Below, piece after piece: positions 12,943 through 14,563 of a stretch of DNA of 14,563 nucleotides. Origin of the DNA: an uncultured Blautia sp. (GTDB lineage Bacteria > Bacillota > Clostridia > Lachnospirales > Lachnospiraceae); NCBI GenBank assembly GCA_900553515.1, contig USDN01000067.1, positions 1-14,563 of the forward strand. The letters are read 5' to 3'. Positions within the stretch are counted from its first letter, which is position 1, and each line of letters starts with the position of its first letter. The notes under the pieces are model-generated. The model did no database searches and was not told the DNA's origin. It was given only the letters and a program-made list of their open reading frames with translations. A program made the position numbers and the translations under genes.

Positions 12943-13467
12943 TCAGATCAGCAGTATCGTCAGAAACAGGCCGCTCATAATTCCCAAGCTGGAATACAGG
13001 CGGCACCGTTCCTGCCTGTGCTCTCTCAGCAGCTGAATCTGCACATCCAGCTGTTCCAGATACAGAAGCAGCGTCCTCTCCTGCATATCACGATCCAGAT
13101 ATCCCAGATGCTTTCCCAGCTCAGCCAGATACTGCCTGTCCTGCTTTGTCAGAGCCATGCCTGAAATCTTCCCTACCTCCTCCTCCCAGATCTGGCAGAA
13201 GGTCTCTCCTCCCTGCTGTTCAATTTTTCCGGCTGCCCCGGTAAATAATCCGGACAGGCCTTTCTCAAACCGCTTTCCCACAGCCTCCAGCGCCTCAGAA
13301 AGCGGTGCATTAGCATAAAGAATCTGTCCCTTCAGCATATAAATCATCTGTCTCAGCTGCAAAAGCTGTTCCAGGCGCCTTCTGTATTCTCCCGCCATCC
13401 AGAATCCAAACCCGGAAGCGCCGGATACAATACATACCGCCCCTGCTGCCTGCATCCATATCTGCAT
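12943..13467 (-). CDS. spoIIIAB: Stage III sporulation protein AB
   Basis: A 174-residue protein with a hydrophobic N-terminus (AAGAVCIVSGASGFGFWMAG), a basic-rich helical middle (YRRRLEQLLQLRQMIYMLKGQI, key R29, R30, R31, L35) and a C-terminal membrane helix (SLGIMSGLFLTILLI). The block MLKGQILYANAPLSEALEAVGKR is a family signature. Middle helices resemble the cytoplasmic domain of type II secretion GspF proteins, and SpoIIIAB is thought to connect the ATPase AA to the membrane channel. It starts six bases after the stop of spoIIIAA. Confidence 0.94.
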   Translation of the reverse strand: MQIWMQAAGAVCIVSGASGFGFWMAGEYRRRLEQLLQLRQMIYMLKGQILYANAPLSEALEAVGKRFEKGLSGLFTGAAGKIEQQGGETFCQIWEEEVGKISGMALTKQDRQYLAELGKHLGYLDRDMQERTLLLYLEQLDVQIQLLREHRQERCRLYSSLGIMSGLFLTILLI

Positions 13468-13473
13468 CCCCGA

Positions 13474-14490
13474 TCATATCTCCCTTCCCGCTTCCCCGCT
13501 GTTCTTTTTATACAACACATTTCCCCTGCTGTCACAAATGCTTTCCACATGTCCCGCCCTTCCCTGGCTTCCCAAAAGAATATAACGGTCAAACCAGCTC
13601 TCCTCTACCATTTTTCCAAGAACGGGCTTCGTCCGCACATCCGCCAGGGATGTTCCGTGAACAGTCGCCATCACCCGGCATCCGCAGTTCATCACATATT
13701 CCAGAGCCTCCAAATCCTCTCTGCTTCCGACCTCGTCAACAGCAACTACCTGCGGCGACATACTGCGAATCAGCATCATCATTCCCTGAGCCTTCGGACA
13801 GCAGTCCAGAATATCGGTATGACTTCCCAGATCATTCTGGGGAACTCCCTGAAAACAGGCGCCAATCTCAGAACGCTCATCCACCACGCCAACAGTCATC
13901 GGCTGCATCCACCTGCTGTCTTCTCTATTTCCAGCTGCCCTCCATCCATCTGACACCTGCCGGATCAGATCCCGCAGCAGTGTTGTTTTCCCGCACCTGG
14001 GAGGCGATACAATGAGAACATTTTCCAGCTGTCCATCCCGGTATATACAAGGCATAACCAGATCCGCGCAGCCTCTGATCTGATGGGAGAGACGCACGTT
14101 CATGCAGGAAATAAATTTCATACCTCGTATTCCATTTCCCTCTACAATGGTTTTTCCTGCTACGCCAACACGGTGTCCCCCCTGAATCGTCAGATATCCC
14201 TGGCGAAGCTCCTCTTCAAAGGCATACAAAGAGTAGCTGCTGACATACTCCAGGGTTTCCTTTAAATCTGCCCTGGTTACCTCATAAGCCCGTTTCCTGT
14301 TTTCCGCTGTAGCCTCTGTTTTCTTTCCTTCTGTTGTAAGATAATACTCCTGATTGCTGCAGATGATAAGAAGTGGAGACTGAATCCGAAGCCGGACTTC
14401 CTGTACCTGTCCGAAATCCACCTCTGCCTGCTTTAGAATACTTCTGATATCTTTAGAAAATATACGAATAATCTCTTCCCGCTGTTCCAA
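13474..14490 (-). CDS. spoIIIAA: Stage III sporulation protein AA, secretion-type ATPase
   Basis: A 338-residue soluble ATPase related to type II/IV secretion motors, which powers or gates the SpoIIIA channel from the mother-cell side. Numbering from the GTG at 14496, the N-terminal domain carries YAFEEELRQGYLTIQGGHRVG (91-111) and FISCMNVRLSHQI; the nucleotide site is SPPRCGKTTLLRDLI (164-178), and Walker B is VVAVDEVG (250-257, D254/E255), followed by MATVHG (277-281) as the sensor region. The P-loop has Ser and Arg where the textbook form GPPGxGKT has Gly. I prefer TTG 14490 because GGAGG lies seven bases upstream; the in-frame GTG at 14496 is only one base from that ribosome site. First gene of the operon; its promoter is not evident within the window. 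Confidence 0.94.
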   Translation of the reverse strand: MEQREEIIRIFSKDIRSILKQAEVDFGQVQEVRLRIQSPLLIICSNQEYYLTTEGKKTEATAENRKRAYEVTRADLKETLEYVSSYSLYAFEEELRQGYLTIQGGHRVGVAGKTIVEGNGIRGMKFISCMNVRLSHQIRGCADLVMPCIYRDGQLENVLIVSPPRCGKTTLLRDLIRQVSDGWRAAGNREDSRWMQPMTVGVVDERSEIGACFQGVPQNDLGSHTDILDCCPKAQGMMMLIRSMSPQVVAVDEVGSREDLEALEYVMNCGCRVMATVHGTSLADVRTKPVLGKMVEESWFDRYILLGSQGRAGHVESICDSRGNVLYKKNSGEAGREI

Positions 14491-14496
14491 AATCAC

Positions 14497-14563
14497 CCCT
14501 CCCCATACAGTAATATCTCAGATAGAAAGAAGCTCACTTGCGAGCTTCTCCGCCTGCGGCGGG
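14497..14563. other. Upstream region of spoIIIAA at the window edge
   Basis: It contains the spoIIIAA ribosome site (GGGGAGGGG on the minus strand), the palindromic repeat copy B and a G+C-rich hairpin. I see no convincing sigma-E promoter with full spacing, so the operon promoter probably lies further upstream, beyond the window. Confidence 0.5.
14527..14551. repeat. Dispersed palindromic repeat, copy B
   Basis: Same unit as 11121-11145 (21 of 25 identical, only transitions differ). Here the inverted arms AGAAGCTC (14528-14535) and GAGCTTCT (14542-14549) are perfect. Directly beside it, CCGCC-TGC-GGCGG (14550-14562) forms a second hairpin. On the minus strand the first hairpin is followed by T-rich TTCTATCT, so it may terminate the gene upstream of spoIIIAA. 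Confidence 0.65.

Noticed and set aside
14511..14520. ATATT box upstream of spoIIIAA as a sigma-E -35 element
   Set aside because: A matching -10 would fall inside the ribosome site or gene, so the spacing does not work.
1..14563. CRISPR array, tRNA, rRNA, phage or toxin-antitoxin genes
   Set aside because: No regularly spaced repeats, no tRNA cloverleaf or rRNA stretches and no matching protein families seen.

Overview
The window looks like chromosomal DNA from an endospore-forming Clostridia, most likely a gut Lachnospiraceae (Blautia, Mediterraneibacter or Dorea type). This rests on a complete eight-gene spoIIIA operon with Lachnospiraceae-style proteins, an Asp23 protein with a strong AGGAGG ribosome site, and an NhaD-type antiporter paired with a cytidylate-kinase-like protein. 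The genus is inference. Almost every gene is on the minus strand; the AraC-type regulator is the only clear plus-strand gene.

Positions 1-5550 are an A+T-rich accessory carbohydrate cluster. Read on the minus strand it runs: DUF2264 protein (4471-2606), family 88 unsaturated uronyl hydrolase (2579-1443), sugar-binding lipoprotein of an ABC importer (1430-159), then the first codons of a permease gene (from 111). The permease reading frame breaks about 19 codons in, where the DNA changes to what looks like the end of an IS256-family insertion sequence running off the left edge. A divergent AraC regulator (4657-5499) probably controls the cluster, and a bidirectional terminator closes the segment. 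The likely job is import and intracellular breakdown of uronic-acid-containing oligosaccharides, with transport possibly disabled by the insertion.

Positions 5560-8177 hold a two-gene operon with its own promoter and a structured leader. It encodes an NhaD/CitMHS_2-type membrane antiporter followed 15 bases later by a P-loop protein of the cytidylate-kinase-like family with an extra N-terminal helical domain. The link between these two is the least understood biology in the window.

Positions 8207-8787 hold a monocistronic asp23/gls24 gene with a good promoter, a GTG start and a very strong terminator.

Positions 8802-14490 are spoIIIAA to spoIIIAH, the mother-cell half of the channel that connects mother cell and forespore during engulfment. 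AA to AE are tightly packed; a 79-base gap with a terminator-like palindromic repeat separates AE from AF. A second copy of that repeat lies upstream of AA at the right edge. A sigma-E-like promoter candidate lies between AG and AH.

I found no tRNA, rRNA or CRISPR array, and no clearly unprecedented system. The best leads are the insertion that cuts the sugar-transport operon, the antiporter/kinase-like pair, and the dispersed palindrome inside the sporulation operon.
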